DNA of 64,000 nucleotides from Paraconiothyrium sp. Pb-2020 (taxonomy: Eukaryota > Ascomycota > Dothideomycetes > Pleosporales > Didymosphaeriaceae): positions 4,526,001-4,590,000 of the forward strand of contig JAJUBI010000002.1 of assembly GCA_022419385.1 (NCBI GenBank), written 5' to 3'. Within the stretch, counting starts at the first letter, position 1; each line of letters starts with the position of its first letter. Both the position numbers and the translations under genes were made by a program. Below the pieces are notes generated by a model. That model searched no databases and was not told the DNA's origin. It saw only the letters and a list, made by a program, of their open reading frames with translations. Positions 43,358 through 55,638 of the stretch are shown piece by piece.

Positions 43358-45131
43358 TTACTGCGGCGCACTCACGTTTTGTGTTCCTTCGACCCTCTGC
43401 ACGACACCAAATCTCTTCTTTCCCAGATCAAAAACAGCATACACCCCCTTCAACCACGTATCACCCAAAATGTCAAAGCCATTATCACCTCTCGACTGGA
43501 TTCCGCCATACTGGTAGCCCTCCCCAACATTCGCGAACCCAAAGTCCTCTTTCTGAATCTCAAACTGCTTGTCACCCACGGCTACGGTGACCGTTGGCAG
43601 ATCTTCCGCCGGCGTATCAACAGGGAACACCTAGCCCTGCTGTCTGGAGTCGTACTTCGCGCCGGGTATAGCACTGTAAATAGCAATGCACAGCGCATCG
43701 CTCACCAGCGCGAGGGTCGTGCCGGTGTCGGCTATGGCCGTGTTGCCAGGGCGCTCGATGACCAGGCCATTCACAGTCGCAGATTCAGAGTTGAACTGCC
43801 AGAAGCCCATACTCGAATCAACGGGAACGTAGTGCACCTCGGTCCCAGACCGGTTGACAACATTCTCGTCGATATACCCGAACGTGAAGAAGCTCTCGCC
43901 GTGATCTTGCTCATCCTGATCACGCCAGCTGCCTAAATAACATGTGAACAGCTCCTCCCCTTCCGCAATATCGTCTTGAGCGATCATGATGTCAACCAGC
44001 GTCTTCACAGGTCTGGGCTTCACGGTGTTGATGCTGTCGAACGCGAGACCGACAAGTCCATCGCCGGCGCCTCTGGTAAATTGCGGGGAGAGCTTGGACG
44101 CAAGCTCTATGGCTTGATTTTCGACGCACAGTCCGCCGAGGGTGACATTGTCGGTGCCGACGATGCCGGAGGCGCTGGAACCGTCGCCATACCGGATCAT
44201 CCAGGAGGCACCGGAGATTTTCTTCCAGGTTGAGGAGGACTTGGGGTTGTAGATGTTATGACCGGAGGACTTTCCGGCGGCTTGGGTTGCGGGAGGGAGT
44301 TCCGTGGACCAGAGCTGTGTACCATCGGCTTAGTGCCCAGATCATCAAAGGGTGAGGGGTGAAGAGAGTGTATAGACGTACCCACAGATCCGAACTACCA
44401 GTATCAAAGTCTAAGTAGCAAACCTGTGGCGGTGTTCCGATCTCAACCGGGCAGAGGTACAAGGCATCGTTCATTTGATCTTCGGCCTTCACCTCGCCCT
44501 TCTGGCCGTCATCTTGGACTTTCCAGAGCACGGGCTTAGTGGACTTCTTGTTCTTTGCCTTGAAAAGGTTCTTGAAGTTCTTGGCGGCTACGTCAACTTT
44601 CTGGTAAGGACCTTCAGTGGTGGGGGCAATGTCGTCTGAATGATGGGGTTAGCATTGGATGGAAGCCTAAACTCTTCAGGATAGCAAGCAGGACCACTCA
44701 CATTTCTTCAACAAACTCGCATAACTCTTCATCCCCGACTTTTCGTATCGCGGATTGGTCTTGACATTAATCCTCTTCTGTTCCCTTCCACCCATCCTGA
44801 GACTGGAGAATTCAACGATTTGTGGGGCAGGCCTCCTCGTTGACTTCTTTGTCGATGTTCGTTTCGACAGAGACTTGTGTTTTCTATTCCTCGGTAGTGA
44901 CTCAAAAACGCGAGGGCTGGCGCTGATGGTGGAGTTTTCGTAGACAGAAAGAGGGATCAAGCCAGAGGCAGCAGGTGGGACAGAGTATGGAGGCGCTTTA
45001 CGACGTGTTTCTCGAGTGTGGTGACCGGGATAGGGCGAAGGTTCGAGGGGGATGCGCGTGGGGTAGTAGTAACGAAACGTGCTGGAGGGGTTGTTAGCAT
45101 GTTGTGTTGTCAAACGCGTGTGGGAACGCAC
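43358..45131 (-). CDS. Pepsin-like aspartic protease interrupted by an in-frame TAG
   Basis: Join of 44702..45131, 44382..44635 and 43358..44314 (minus). Introns: 44636..44701 (66 nt, GTGAGT...GCTAAC...TTCAG) and 44315..44381 (67 nt, GTACGT...ACACAG). The N-terminal prosegment (LIPLSVYENSTISASPRVFESL) is followed by CPVEIGTPPQVCYLDFDTGSSDLW, with the first catalytic DTGS. IRYGDGSSASGIVGTD contains the flap Tyr. The second motif is NTAIADTGTTLALV. At 43631-43633 a TAG replaces what is normally Tyr in the GYVFP element; the same frame continues for 90 codons with the normal C-terminal lobe (GFDILGDTWLKGVYAVFDLGKKRFGV). No clear signal peptide is seen, and the true start may lie in an upstream exon because TGCTAACAACCCCTCCAG near 45085 looks like an intron end. 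Either a pseudogene, a read error, or readthrough. Confidence 0.8.
43631..43633 (-). other. Premature stop codon (TAG) in protease
   Basis: The coding-strand codon between Gly and Val-Phe-Pro is TAG. The reading frame does not change on either side, so this is a substitution-type lesion rather than an indel. Confidence 0.8.
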
Positions 45132-45547
45132 GCTGACTGAGGTTCAACAAAATATATACAAGCGAGCAAAAAGAACGATATGAATGATGTATACACCACC
45201 TAGGGCTAAGGAGTCTGCGCGTAGGGATATAAGATGAAGAGTGGTAAAAAGGTAGGGCTATGATAAAGTGAGATCTGGGCTGGCGCGCAACCGTGGACGT
45301 GACATGACTGTGCGTAGCACTTGCCCAATGCGAGTTTCGGTAGCGGTACGGCGATATCGTTCATGTGGCAGTCACGTATTAGTAGCCCGAGGCAGGAAGC
45401 AGTGGGAGGGTGAGAGTTTGCAAAGGGTTGTATCGTAACATTTACAATGTGTAGAACGATCTTGCCCAGTTTGTGTTCGCAAGTCAAAGATGCATTACAC
45501 TACGTGGGTATCATGGGCCAAACCTTTGCGTCCATTGGTGCCTTAAA
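45132..45547. other. Intergenic, no gene seen
   Basis: About 415 bp between the protease N-terminal exon and the end of the Nop13-like gene. It may contain a 5' exon of the protease. Confidence 0.35.
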
Positions 45548-46847
45548 TCAGTTAAAAGTGGTCTTCTTCCCCTCACTTTTGACAATGGCAGCAGAAGCCC
45601 TGGGGGCATTCATATGAGCACTGCCGGGCGCGATGGTTCGCGGATCCACCTTGCGCTCCCGGAAGTTGTTCCTCGGAGTAAAAGGCTTCCCGCCTCTCTG
45701 CTGTCGTCCAAAGCCCCTCTGCTGGAAGCCACCATCGCCTTCACCAGCTCCATCCTCGGATTTCTCCTTGCCAAAACGCTTCTGATATCGTGTAGTAGAG
45801 TCCTCTGCAAATTCGCAGCGCAGGTCGCGCCCGAGGAGCTTGTTCAGCTTGAACTTGCGCTTTTTGGACTTCTCGTCTTCCTGATCTTCTTCCTCATCGT
45901 CGTTGGTCTGTGATCTTAGAAGCAGGGTCCTTCTTGTACACATATCCCTTCACCGCCGCGGCAGCAGCATCCAGCTCCTCGAAAGTGACCCACGCAAAAC
46001 CCTTACATTTCCCAGTGTCTTCGAAAGGGCCATGTGAATATTTTCGACCGCGCCACACGGCGCAAAATGCGCTGTAAGATCTTCTTTAGTTGTCTAAAGC
46101 CTAGGTTGCCCACGAAAATTTTCTTGCTCGGAGCCTTCTCTCGCTTGCCATGTGCTTCTCTCCCTGCGGATCTCCATCGACTTGTTCTTGCTTAGGCTTA
46201 TCCGGCCGACCCTCGAAGTTCTTGGAATTCTTGATGAGGAGCGGGCGGCGGTCCATGCGCGTTTTCTGCAAGGCGATGGCGCTATACATAGCTAGTTGCG
46301 TGAGAAATCGACGTAAGCGAAGCCCTTGTTTGTGGGCTTTGCATCTGTCCAGTTCGGGTCGCGGCGGTGCTTTGGGGGCTGGCATGTGTATTCTTGTGAT
46401 CTCGTCGTCCTTGTTTCTGCATTTTCGGTCAAGAAAGTGCGGAGCGTGTCTTTTGTGGCGGACCAGGGAAGGTTGCCGATCCAGACGCTGAACTCGGAGC
46501 GCTTTTGTTCGTTGCTTTCCGTCTTCTCGTCCGAACCGTCAGCGGCGTCGGTGGATGTGGTGCAGGTGCGGTTTTCGCCTTTTTAGCTTTGCGGGCGGCT
46601 TTTTTGGAGGCGGGTTCGGGGAGTGAGACATCAATTTCGATCTCTTCGGGGAGGATTTCACGTTTGCGCTTTTTGGAAGCTTTCTTATCTTCCTCCTCCT
46701 CTACCTCAACATCGCTGTTTTCTTCCTCCTTCACCACTTCCGCTTTGCGCTTCTTCTCCTTCTTGTCCTTCTTTTGGCGCTTTTCTTCTTAGGCACGGCG
46801 ATTGCCTCGGATTCGGAACCGGAGTGCATTTCTGCGGCGTTGGACAT
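45548..46847 (-). pseudogene. Nop13-like nucleolar RRM protein with about nine frame changes
   Basis: Starts at 46847 (MSNAAEMHSGSESEAIAVPKK) and ends at 45548 (KVDPRTIAPGSAHMNAPRAS...). The protein can be followed only by switching frame near 46787, 46555, 46415, 46355, 46303, 46153, 46096, 46027 and 45920. Pieces in order: a Lys/Glu-rich head; RRM1 (RSEFSVWIGNLPWSATKDTL, IHMPAPKAPPRP, NKGFAYVDF, MYSAIALQKT); a linker; RRM2 (KKIFVGNLGF, CKGFAWVTFEELDAAAAAV); then KRKFKLNKLLGRDLRCEFAEDSTTRYQKRFGK and a Gly/Arg-rich tail. This order matches fungal Nop13, a pre-ribosome-associated RNA-binding protein. The RNP motifs are well kept and internal stops arise only from the shifts, which argues for sequence errors over long decay. 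Confidence 0.75.
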
Positions 46848-48813
46848 GGTTGCGGGTTTGAACGTGGAGTTGCACGCGTCTCGAAGATTTGCACGCAGAG
46901 TTCGGTGTGGAAATAAAAGGGGGCTAGGCCAGTGCAATCGATAACTGAAGGCTTGCAGGCACGGAACGGGTCCAAGACGTGCCGATGTATGTAGCCTCAC
47001 ACGCTTCACTGCTCAGTATAAGTTCTAGTTTGCATCGTGCATCACATTGATGAGTCTTTTTGCGTAAGCGTAATTATCGTATTATTGATGACACGACTTT
47101 TCCCCGGTCTCAAGTCATATGGAAAATGCTTTCGCCATAGCTGTCGAGCAGCTTTGTGAGTGCATCCGCGTCTGGACATAGACTGAGTAGCAGACTCCTC
47201 ACGCAAGCTCTGAGAGCTGCTATCACTATGACAGTATGTTTCACTGTCACCATGTCTCTGCTCCCTGGCCCTGTAGACTTTGATGAGGATGGCAAAACTT
47301 GCAGGTCAACTTCGAATGTCTGCATCGCTCCAAACGCACTCGGCACCGCCACAGTGCCCGCTCTCAAATCAAAATCAATTTGACTCCGTGATGATGAGTC
47401 GATGTAACGAGCGGATTGATACACAAGCTCCGAGAATCCTTCGTTCGTAAGCATCAAGATGCCCACCATGGAGTTGAGCTCCCACTCTGTCCTATGGTGG
47501 TAAGGTAGCACTGAGAAAAAAAAACAATGTCAAGGTGTAGAGGATGGTGGGGTGCGCGGGGCATCCTCAGCCTCGTCAGCGAAGGGTATAGTAGCTGCAT
47601 GCATATGGGTGCTCCTTTTGTTCTGGTGTATGTACGTACGAAGTTCACCGGTCGCTTCTCAGCCTCTAGATGATCGAAGCTTATGTTTAATCAGCTCTGG
47701 GTCACCGAGGATACATGAACCATATTTCAAACTCAAGGCAATGATTGCTGTAGTTTATAGTAATCCGAAGATTACCGTGGAGTTTTTGTAAAAAGCGGCA
47801 GGTTCATGAGACTTGAAAAGTCGCTGACAACTGACAAGGCACCGTAAGCTTCAAACTTGGCGTTGGCCTTGCACGTGCATTTTGTGGAAATGCAATGTGC
47901 GTCATATGGATGCGGCCCTTCACTTCGCTCGATACATATGTATTCTTCGGTTTAGGCAATGGTGAAGGAGCGAGTAGTGGAGGGCCGATACCAAGACCAG
48001 CCATTTGTCAGCCGATGCGCTGAACAGTCCGAGGGAAGCACGAAACCCAGGCAAGAGTGGTACAGAGTCTATTGGCTGTGGAGGTGTCCGTCATCCGTTG
48101 TGCACGGTATCCATATATGTAGAATGGGTCCAATCTGCATCCACTCGTTGATGGGGTCCCGGTGTCTCAAGGTGCCTGGCAGCGGGCGTGCTCTGATATG
48201 TGCAGCCGGCAGGAGGGAGCGGCGCAAGAACAGACAGCACATAGCTAATCGAACGGCGTATATGCTGGCCTTGTCCACGGTGCGTCCTGGTGTTATGCTC
48301 GCGTCACGAAAGCACTGATCTCTATTGCGTAGCGCGTTACACGCTTGCCCGGATCGCCTCACTCGCAGCTGCTCGTTGAGCCGCGCTGGAAGCAGCAAAA
48401 CAGCAACATCTAGATCAACAGAAGGACAGGAGACTGTACTGCCTTGTCAGCTTCACCAGCACCTTTATTAGCTGCCTCCCCGCCGCTGACGACGCAATTC
48501 GTAGCCTGAGTGGCGTTCCGGGAGGAGGCGCGTGAGAGCATCGAGCACGTCCCCGCAATCCACTATCGCTCTAGCGCGCAGCAGCAGGCAGCTACTCCAG
48601 CGACCTCATCCACTCCCCCATCGCCGCCCCCTCCCGCCTACCTTCCTTCCACCGTCCATCTTTGGGACAGCCCGTGCCAGCATCTCGACAGCGCCCTCTT
48701 CGTGTGCTCTCTGACACGACGAGCTGTAGCACTTCCACGAGTGTCCTCAACACCTGCTCTGACCCGCTTGCTGAGCGTTACGTCGCTGCCAGCCTGACTC
48801 GCAGCTGCCCGCC
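46848..48813. other. Intergenic and probable 5' UTR of NBR1
   Basis: About 2 kb. A 133-codon minus frame (47110-47511) has no family features. The last 300 bp before 48814 are rich in CCTCC/CCACC-type sequence and probably include the NBR1 leader. Confidence 0.4.
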
Positions 48814-51800
48814 ATGGCGACCAACGTCCCGGTGACGCTGGACACGCTGATTGTCGTCAAGATACAGCTCCAGGGCACCACCCGCCGCTTCAAGGTCCCT
48901 CTTCGTGACCTCGGTGCGAGTGTCTTCCCCGACAAGGTGCGTTGGCATGATGCTGCTGCTGCTGCTTACGCGGGCGACCGGCAGCCTGGCCGTGCCACCC
49001 GCCGAGCTTACAGGCAGCTCCATAGAGCTTCAATCCACCGAGATAGACACTAACATGATCGTGAGAATAGCTTCGCCATCTCCTGCAAGTCCCTCCAGGC
49101 CAGGAGGTCATCTTCGAGCGCTACTCGGACAGCGCCGGCGCCTACGTCACCCTCGATGCCAACAAGCCCCAGGTCTACAAGACCCTCTTCCGCGCTGCCA
49201 AAGCGAAGCTCAAGCTGCGTCTGCGTGCTACCATCCCAGGCCAAGAGAAAGAGCCCGCTGCAGCTGCGCCGCCTCCCCCGGTGCAGCAGCCGCTTTCCAC
49301 CCCGCCGAGCTCGCTCCACCGCATGAGTGCCGAGACTCTTTCACCTCCACGTGCTGAGCCTACACTACCATCACCGCTCATCGCCCACTCTCATCCACTT
49401 TTCTCGTCACCGCCACAACCCGTTCCGGAGGCGGCCGCTCAGACCAGCCCCGTCTCTCCCCTGGTAGCTGACGCTGAGGTCAAGGGCGAGGCTCCTGTAC
49501 CTCATTCCTTCATCGCATCCCAGCCGCAGCTTACTGCTCGTCAGAGTAAGACACAGGAACCCATTACATGTTCTCAGGAGCAACGACTAAACGCGAACGT
49601 AGGTTTCTTCAGCAGTCTCGCAGCTGGCTCGCGCATCCCTGACCTGGCCATTCGCCCTAAGATGGAGAGCGTGCAAACTTCATGGGTCGTCTACTGCAAT
49701 AACTGCAACATGGCTATGGAAGATGAGCACTATCACTGCAGCATCTGCGACCACGGCGACTACGATCTGTGCCCATCGTGCGTCGAATCCGGCATTCACT
49801 GCCCCGGGTCTGGCCACTGGATGGTCAAGCGATTCGTCAAGAACGGAAGCGTCGTCAACAGCAACACTGAGCGTTTGACCCCTAAGAAGTGTAAGGTGGA
49901 GCAAGAAATGCCAGGAGCCTTCACAGAGGAGAAGCAATCCGTACCTGAAGTGGTTGAGAAGCGGGAAGCCGATGAGCCCACCCGCACCTGCAACTGCTGC
50001 GTCCAGAGTAAGTCATCAATATGTTTAGCCCATTCGGAGATCTAACCTCCTCAGTCCTCCACGAGCGTGAGTTCGTTACGTGCACCGCATGTGACGACTA
50101 TGATCTTTGCATGCAGTGCCACATCGACAACAAGCATGGCCACCACCCCGGCCATGCTTTCAAGGCTGCTACTGAGCATACTTCTATGCCTGCCCTTGCA
50201 GACTTCTTGTGCAATGCCGGCCGCAACGTCCGCCACTCTGCGGTCTGCGATGGCTGTGAGAAGTTCATCTACGGCGTGCGCCACAAGTGCTTGAACTGCC
50301 CCGACTGGGATTTCTGCTCCGAGTGTATCAAGAGCGCCAAGTTCATTCACCCTGCACACCGCTTCGTGCCCATCTACGAGCCTTTGGCTGAGCCGGTGAG
50401 CAGCGTTAATCGCCACTACGGCATCTACTGCGATGGACCGCTTTGCAAGGACAGGGAAAGCATATCCTACATTGAGGGTGTCCGTTACAAGTGTGCTGTC
50501 TGCCACGACACCGACTTCTGCGCCAACTGCGAAGCCCACCCCTCCAACAGGCATAACCACACTCACCCTCTGATCAAGTTCAAGCGCCCTGTACGCAGCG
50601 TTAACGTCACGACCCTGAACGAGGACAGGGATGGCACATCGATCACTCGGGTTGGCGACCGCGAGCCTGCTAGGCGATCAACTTCAACCGAGACTGTTTC
50701 TGCCTCACCCTCCAATGCCGCTACCCAGGTTCAAACCATCGTTGATGTGAAGCCAACCGAGCAGCCTCAGCCTAAGACGACCAAGGACAAGATTGAGATC
50801 CGTGACCTCCTTTCCGAACCCATCCAGGAGAAGATGACTGTTACCACCCCTGTTCCTGCGAACGAGATTCGAAAGGAGGGCGAGTCAGCAGTGGAGGTCG
50901 ACGCCCACTTTGTCCGTGACTCCATCGCCGACGGCACCAAGGTTTGCGCTGGATTCCAGTTCGTCCAAGTCTGGACACTCCGCAACCCGGGTCCTAACCC
51001 TTGGCCCGCCGGTTGTAGCGTGCGCCACGTCGGCGGCGACAACATGCTCGACCTTGACAACACTCGAGCTTTGAGCCAGAGCGAGCTTGCAGAGGCTAGC
51101 GAGAGCAATGTCATCGGCCGTACTGTGGCTCCTGGTGAAGAGGTGGCTTTCCGCATCGTCTTGAAGGCACCGATCCGCGAAGGAACTGCCATCTCATACT
51201 GGCGTCTCAAGACCGCCGAGGGTATGCCCTTCGGCCACCGCCTCTGGTGCGACATTCAGGTCACCAGCCCGCCAGCTCCTGCCTCTCCGCTTGCGCAGGC
51301 TCCAGTTGAGGCTGAGGCTTCCACCTCATCCGTCTCTCCCAGATCACGGACCGCCCAGCAGGCCCAGCAAGCAATTGAGCATCTGAACAACATTCATCAG
51401 AAAATGAACGATAAGGAGGCTCTAGCCAAGATTGAGGCAGAGCGTATGCTCCGCATTCAAAAGGTCCGAAAGGCTGCTGTCGAGCGCGTAATGGAGGCTC
51501 GTCGTAGGGAGCAGGAGGCGGCCATGGCCCGCCTTAAAGCTGATCGCGCACAAGACAAGAGCCCCGAGGTGTCCATCAAGAACGAAACTGCTGAACTTCC
51601 CGCCGAGAAAGAGGTCACCGATAATGCCGTCGAGAAAGAGGTTGAAAAGGTAGCAGAGGTTGCACCCCACTCTTCAGGCATGATCTTTCCTCAGCTTGAC
51701 AAAGAGTCACCCGCCTCAAGCACGCACGAGGCTGTGACCGCTCCGGCTGAATCTTCTCGCCGCGCTAGCGTCACAACTGCTACTGTATCCGACGAGGAAT

Positions 51801-51910
51801 TCTTCGAGGATGCCGAGAGCGTTGAGATCATCTCCGATGAAGATGACGATGGTTTCATGACAGATGAGGAGTACGATATTCTGGAGTCTGCTGACGAGAG
51901 CTTCCCGTGA
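48814..51910 (+). CDS. NBR1: NBR1-like selective autophagy receptor (PB1, four ZZ zinc fingers, FW domain)
   Basis: Join of 48814..48936, 49071..50007 and 50055..51910, 971 aa. Introns: 134 nt (GTGCGT...CACTAACATG...GAATAG) and 47 nt (GTAAGT...TCTAACC...CTCAG). Residues 1-100 are a PB1 domain (VVKIQLQGTTRRFKVPL, PPGQEVIFERYSD). Four ZZ fingers lie at about 247-295 (YCNNCNMAMEDEHYHCSICD), 349-397 (CNCC...TCTACDDYDLCMQCH), 417-460 (CDGCEKFIYGVRHKCLNC) and 477-530. The FW (four-tryptophan) domain spans about 636-760 (FVQVWTLRNPGPNPWPAG ... SYWRL ... LWCDIQV). A coiled segment follows, then an acidic C-terminus with EYDIL near 960, a good Atg8-interacting (LIR) motif. NBR1 delivers ubiquitinated or other cargo to autophagosomes. 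In filamentous fungi it has been linked to pexophagy. No UBA domain is evident, which is usual for fungal versions. Confidence 0.92.
48937..49070 (+). other. NBR1 intron 1 with GCT microsatellite
   Basis: A 134-nt intron containing a short GCT run near 48950-48966. Splicing is needed to complete the PB1 domain. Confidence 0.75.
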
Positions 51911-52483
51911 GCTACTCAGCTTGGGAATGGCTCTTGACTAAAACGGCACGTTGTTAGCAGACCGGATAGTCTGCACATCTTACCGGTACCGATAAGTACC
52001 ACCGGGCATTCAACGCCCCTTCATGGAGTTTCTCTGGTTCAAATGGATATCATCGCGGGATCAAGGGGAGTTAGGGCTTGATTAAGACACCCACACCACA
52101 CTCCTTCACGGCGACACTGTCTTACCTGGTCTGGAGTAGGGTGTTTCCTACTGGCAGAACCATGGCACTGGCATAACGGTGTGCGATCATGTATTTGAAA
52201 CTTTTCCTTTTTTATCTTCCGATAGGACTAGTATGAATGAGAATGCCGTTTCTTTGAACATATGCTTGTCTCAAGTCGAGTTGAATGGCTTCTCGAAAGG
52301 CCAGAATAAATCAATTGTGGCGCTGTCGATAACGTCCAAATCTTGGAAAGTCAGAGGGGTCTCAAATGCACCAATTGGTAGATAGTTCGTGTTCTACAGG
52401 CTTGTTGTATCTTCGTACTCATGTACTCATCATACCATTTCCCTGTTTTTCTTGTCTGTCCGTACACACGTCTACGTGCTTGT
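51911..52483. other. Convergent intergenic region
   Basis: About 570 bp between the NBR1 stop and the MFS transporter stop, presumably both 3' UTRs. Nothing else was seen. Confidence 0.4.
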
Positions 52484-54433
52484 TCAATGCACAAACCTGA
52501 AGTCCAACCTCTTCATCCCTTCGTCCTTGGTACTAACAACGTAATCCTCCTGTTCCTCCTTCGTCATCGCATTCCACTGCCTATCCCTAACCTTATTCCT
52601 CCAAATATAAAAAGCCTTCACAAAGAAGAACAAGAAAATATTAAAGCTGCAAATAGCCAGTAGAATCTTATTCCCACGGCGGTACAGCGGCTGGTCGTCG
52701 TCGCGGTAGATGTTACTCGCGATGATATTCCCCGACTGCACAAACATGTTGTAAAACGCGGCGCTGACGGCGCGCGTACGTACAGAGTTTGAGTTTGTCG
52801 CGTTCCAGCCGACGAGGATGGCGTGGCAGTAGGGGTACGAGAGGAGGCCTGACAGCAGGGCGTAGCGGATCCAGGGGTTTGTGCTCGCGGGCAGCGTGAC
52901 GAGGGCGACGAGCCAGGGGAAGATCCAGATGTTGGAGAGGCTGGATACTGCTGCGCGCTCTTTGAGCTTTTTGGAGACCCAAGTTAGGACGAGGAGTTGC
53001 ACTGCGAAGAGGAATTGAGAGGGGATGAGGAGCATGTTTGCTTCGAAGGTGGTGAAGCCGATTTGGCGCAGGATGTAGGAGAGGTAGGTAGTTGGGGGCG
53101 ACGGGGGAATATAGGCCATGAGACCGATGATGTAGAGGGGCCATTGTTCCCAGTCGGTGATAGCCTTCCAGAGGAGGCGGGGCGAGACGCCGGTGCGGTT
53201 GTTCATGTCGCCTTTGGAGGGATCGTCGCGGAGGATGCGGTTTACGAGGATGTATTCTTCGTGTTCGGAGAACCAGCCGTTCTTGCCGCGGAACCAGTTT
53301 GCGGTCTGAGTGGCGCCGGCGGGCATGAGGACGTAGGAGAAGACGCCGATGACGAAGGTTAGGATGCCTTCGATCAGAAATCTGGACGAGATTGGTGAGC
53401 GCAGTACATGCAGAGTTGCGGATACACATACAGATATTGCCAGCCACCCCAGCCATGAAGTCCGCGCATTTGCAGAATGCCGGCAGCCATCAAAGAGCCG
53501 ACGATGTTGCAAAAGCTCAGCGCTGTCCAGAACCATGCCAAACGGGTCGGAAGCTCGTTGGACTTGAAGAAGTATGTGAGCCACAGGACGATATCGCTGC
53601 AGAATTCATGACTTAGTTCCCTGTGCGCCAATGTTTAGACAAGCCACTCACGGAATGAAGCCACCCATCAAAAGACCAAGAAGCGCACGGATGGCAAAGT
53701 ATTGAGACTTGCTGGTGATGCCGCATTGAGCAGCACTGACAACTGACCATGCGCAGATGATAGTTGGAATCCATCTGCACCCGCATTAGCGCTACTGCTG
53801 CCTTTGCCAATGTATCTTATGCGGTAGAGCTCACCTGTCGGCTCCGAGTTTCTTACTGATGAGACCGCTAGGCAATTCGGCGAATAGGAACATGGCAAGG
53901 AAGATCTAAGCCAAAGTTAATCTACAGTGGATCTGAAATCTGGGACAACGCACGGTCTGTCCGTAATTGAAGTCATTGGTGTTCATGCCTGACGCTTCGT
54001 TAATCCAGTAAGCCACGGAAAATCATTCTGCTCACCGAGATCCTTTAGCATGTTATCAGAAATCGCTCGATTGATGTTCTTCCGGTTCAGATCCAACGAG
54101 ACAAACATCATCCATGCCCACAGTGTGATTCTGAAGTCAAGCTGTTGATGTTATTAGCTATTGCTCCTCCCTCAAGGTCCGGCAATTCACCTTTCGAACC
54201 AGCTTCTTCTCTTCCTCCGCCGACCAAGTATAGTTCGGATCGAAGCGGTGGCGTCCCTCATACTGGGCCTTCTCGTAGATTTCTCGCCAGTACTGCGTGG
54301 TAACACGATCGCTAAACGGGTGATCTTCGTAGGAGCCGTGTGCCGGACGTTTTGGCTTTTCGCTCTGAGACGAACCCGAGTCCGTGGTATGGGCACCGGA
54401 TACCTCCTTCTGATCGACGGGAGGTGCAGCCAT
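52484..54433 (-). CDS. MFS transporter, anion:cation symporter (allantoate permease, Dal5-like) family
   Basis: Seven exons on the minus strand: 54191..54433, 54036..54141, 53954..53988, 53835..53905, 53652..53774, 53432..53596 and 52484..53381. The six introns are 47-60 nt, all GT...AG. The product is 546 aa, open throughout. The cytosolic head ends with YTWSAEEEKKLVRKLDFRI, a hallmark of the fungal ACS family. TM1 follows (TLWAWMMFVSLDLNRKNI), then LPSGLISKKLGADRWIP, the loop 2-3 motif region. Helices include FAIRALLGLLMGGFIPDIVLWLTYFF and FLIEGILTFVIGVFSYVLMP, then the loop RFWFSEHE-type sequence (GKNGWFSEHEEYILVNRILRDDPSKGDMNNR). Transport is likely of a small organic anion or vitamin (allantoate, nicotinate or pantothenate have been found for relatives). 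The substrate is not predictable from sequence. Confidence 0.9.
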
Positions 54434-55638
54434 AACCGTGGCGAAAGCTAAACGGGGATTTGGTTGAGTAACACTTTGTCAACAATAGGGCGAAAGGTTC
54501 AGGTTACCAGGATCTCAAAGTGTGCATCTCCGGCTGCATCAGAGACCTTATAACAGCTGGAGAGATACTCTTGAGCATTTTCTTAGCCAAGAATGGTGCA
54601 ACAACGCTCTTTACTGACAACATCGCGAGAGAGGAGCGGAAGGAGGGAAGGGACACTGCCAAGATCAAGCCTCAGAGCCCTACTTTTGACCTGTTTGCGG
54701 TCGATAAGAGCGGTATTACACGATCATTGGGAGGAAGGTCGGCGCAATTGACGCATTCGGTAATGGTAAACTATCAAGTATCCTTGAGAAGAGCCGAGAA
54801 ATGGGTAGCGCTTGTGCAACGTGCTTGGCTGCGTTTCAATCGTAAAGTTCATTGAATTATTGGCATGAGGGTACGCAATACCTCATGGCAAGCTATCCCA
54901 TGACCAAGGTCTTGGAGCCAAGCTGTGCTATAACTCCGGGACCGAGTCGGCAATCGGGCCAGTAGCAGGGCGATTGCACAGATTTTGGGGTTGGCACAGC
55001 AGGTACTGTGTACGTTGGCTACAAAGATTCTGCCGAGATGAATTCATGGACCGTTGAGTGTTTGGGGGATCAGCATGATCTTCAAAGCTCGTTGGCCCAT
55101 ATATCCCAGTTTATAAAGATGTAAAGGATATTGGATTGGGTACTGAGCTCGAGCTACCGGCGATAATGAACAAACCCTGCAGGCACGTCAATCTTCGGAC
55201 GATGGCGTCAGGCATGGCAGCTTGGCTTTCTTCCACCAAGATACACACAGCCTACGATACCGCATATTTGATCTCTAGAAGAGCAGCCCAGCCAAAGGCG
55301 TCATTTCCGCGAGCCTAGGACGCGTGAGTTGACGGATGTTGTGGAGGAGAGCACTGATGTCGTCACCGACAGCCAATGAACAGCGCAGAAGTGCGGATGA
55401 ACGAGCGCGAACGGTTCAGGCGCTGACCAATTAAAATCGTAGATTTTGCAGATGGAAGTTGGATGCGGAGGGCAAGTGGACTTAAGAAGTTATGCGTACG
55501 CAGGGATAGCGTAGCTCCCTCTTAAAAAATCCAACTGTTTAGTTTTGAGATAGAAAGTATGACTACAAATAGGGTATCTCGCAGTACCAACACCATCCAA
55601 ATATTAGAACGCTAGGCTATGCAATATAGAATAATTCG
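54434..55638. other. Intergenic, no gene seen
   Basis: About 1.2 kb upstream of the MFS gene and downstream of Sfi1. A 111-codon plus frame (54520-54855) has no recognisable features. Confidence 0.4.

Noticed and set aside
43631..43660. Short intron (donor GTACGA, acceptor GGCTAG) that would remove the protease stop
   Set aside because: Only 27 nt long, far below the 45-nt minimum of introns here, with no branch site.
47110..47511. 133-codon minus-strand frame
   Set aside because: No motif, and no conserved neighbour or splice evidence.
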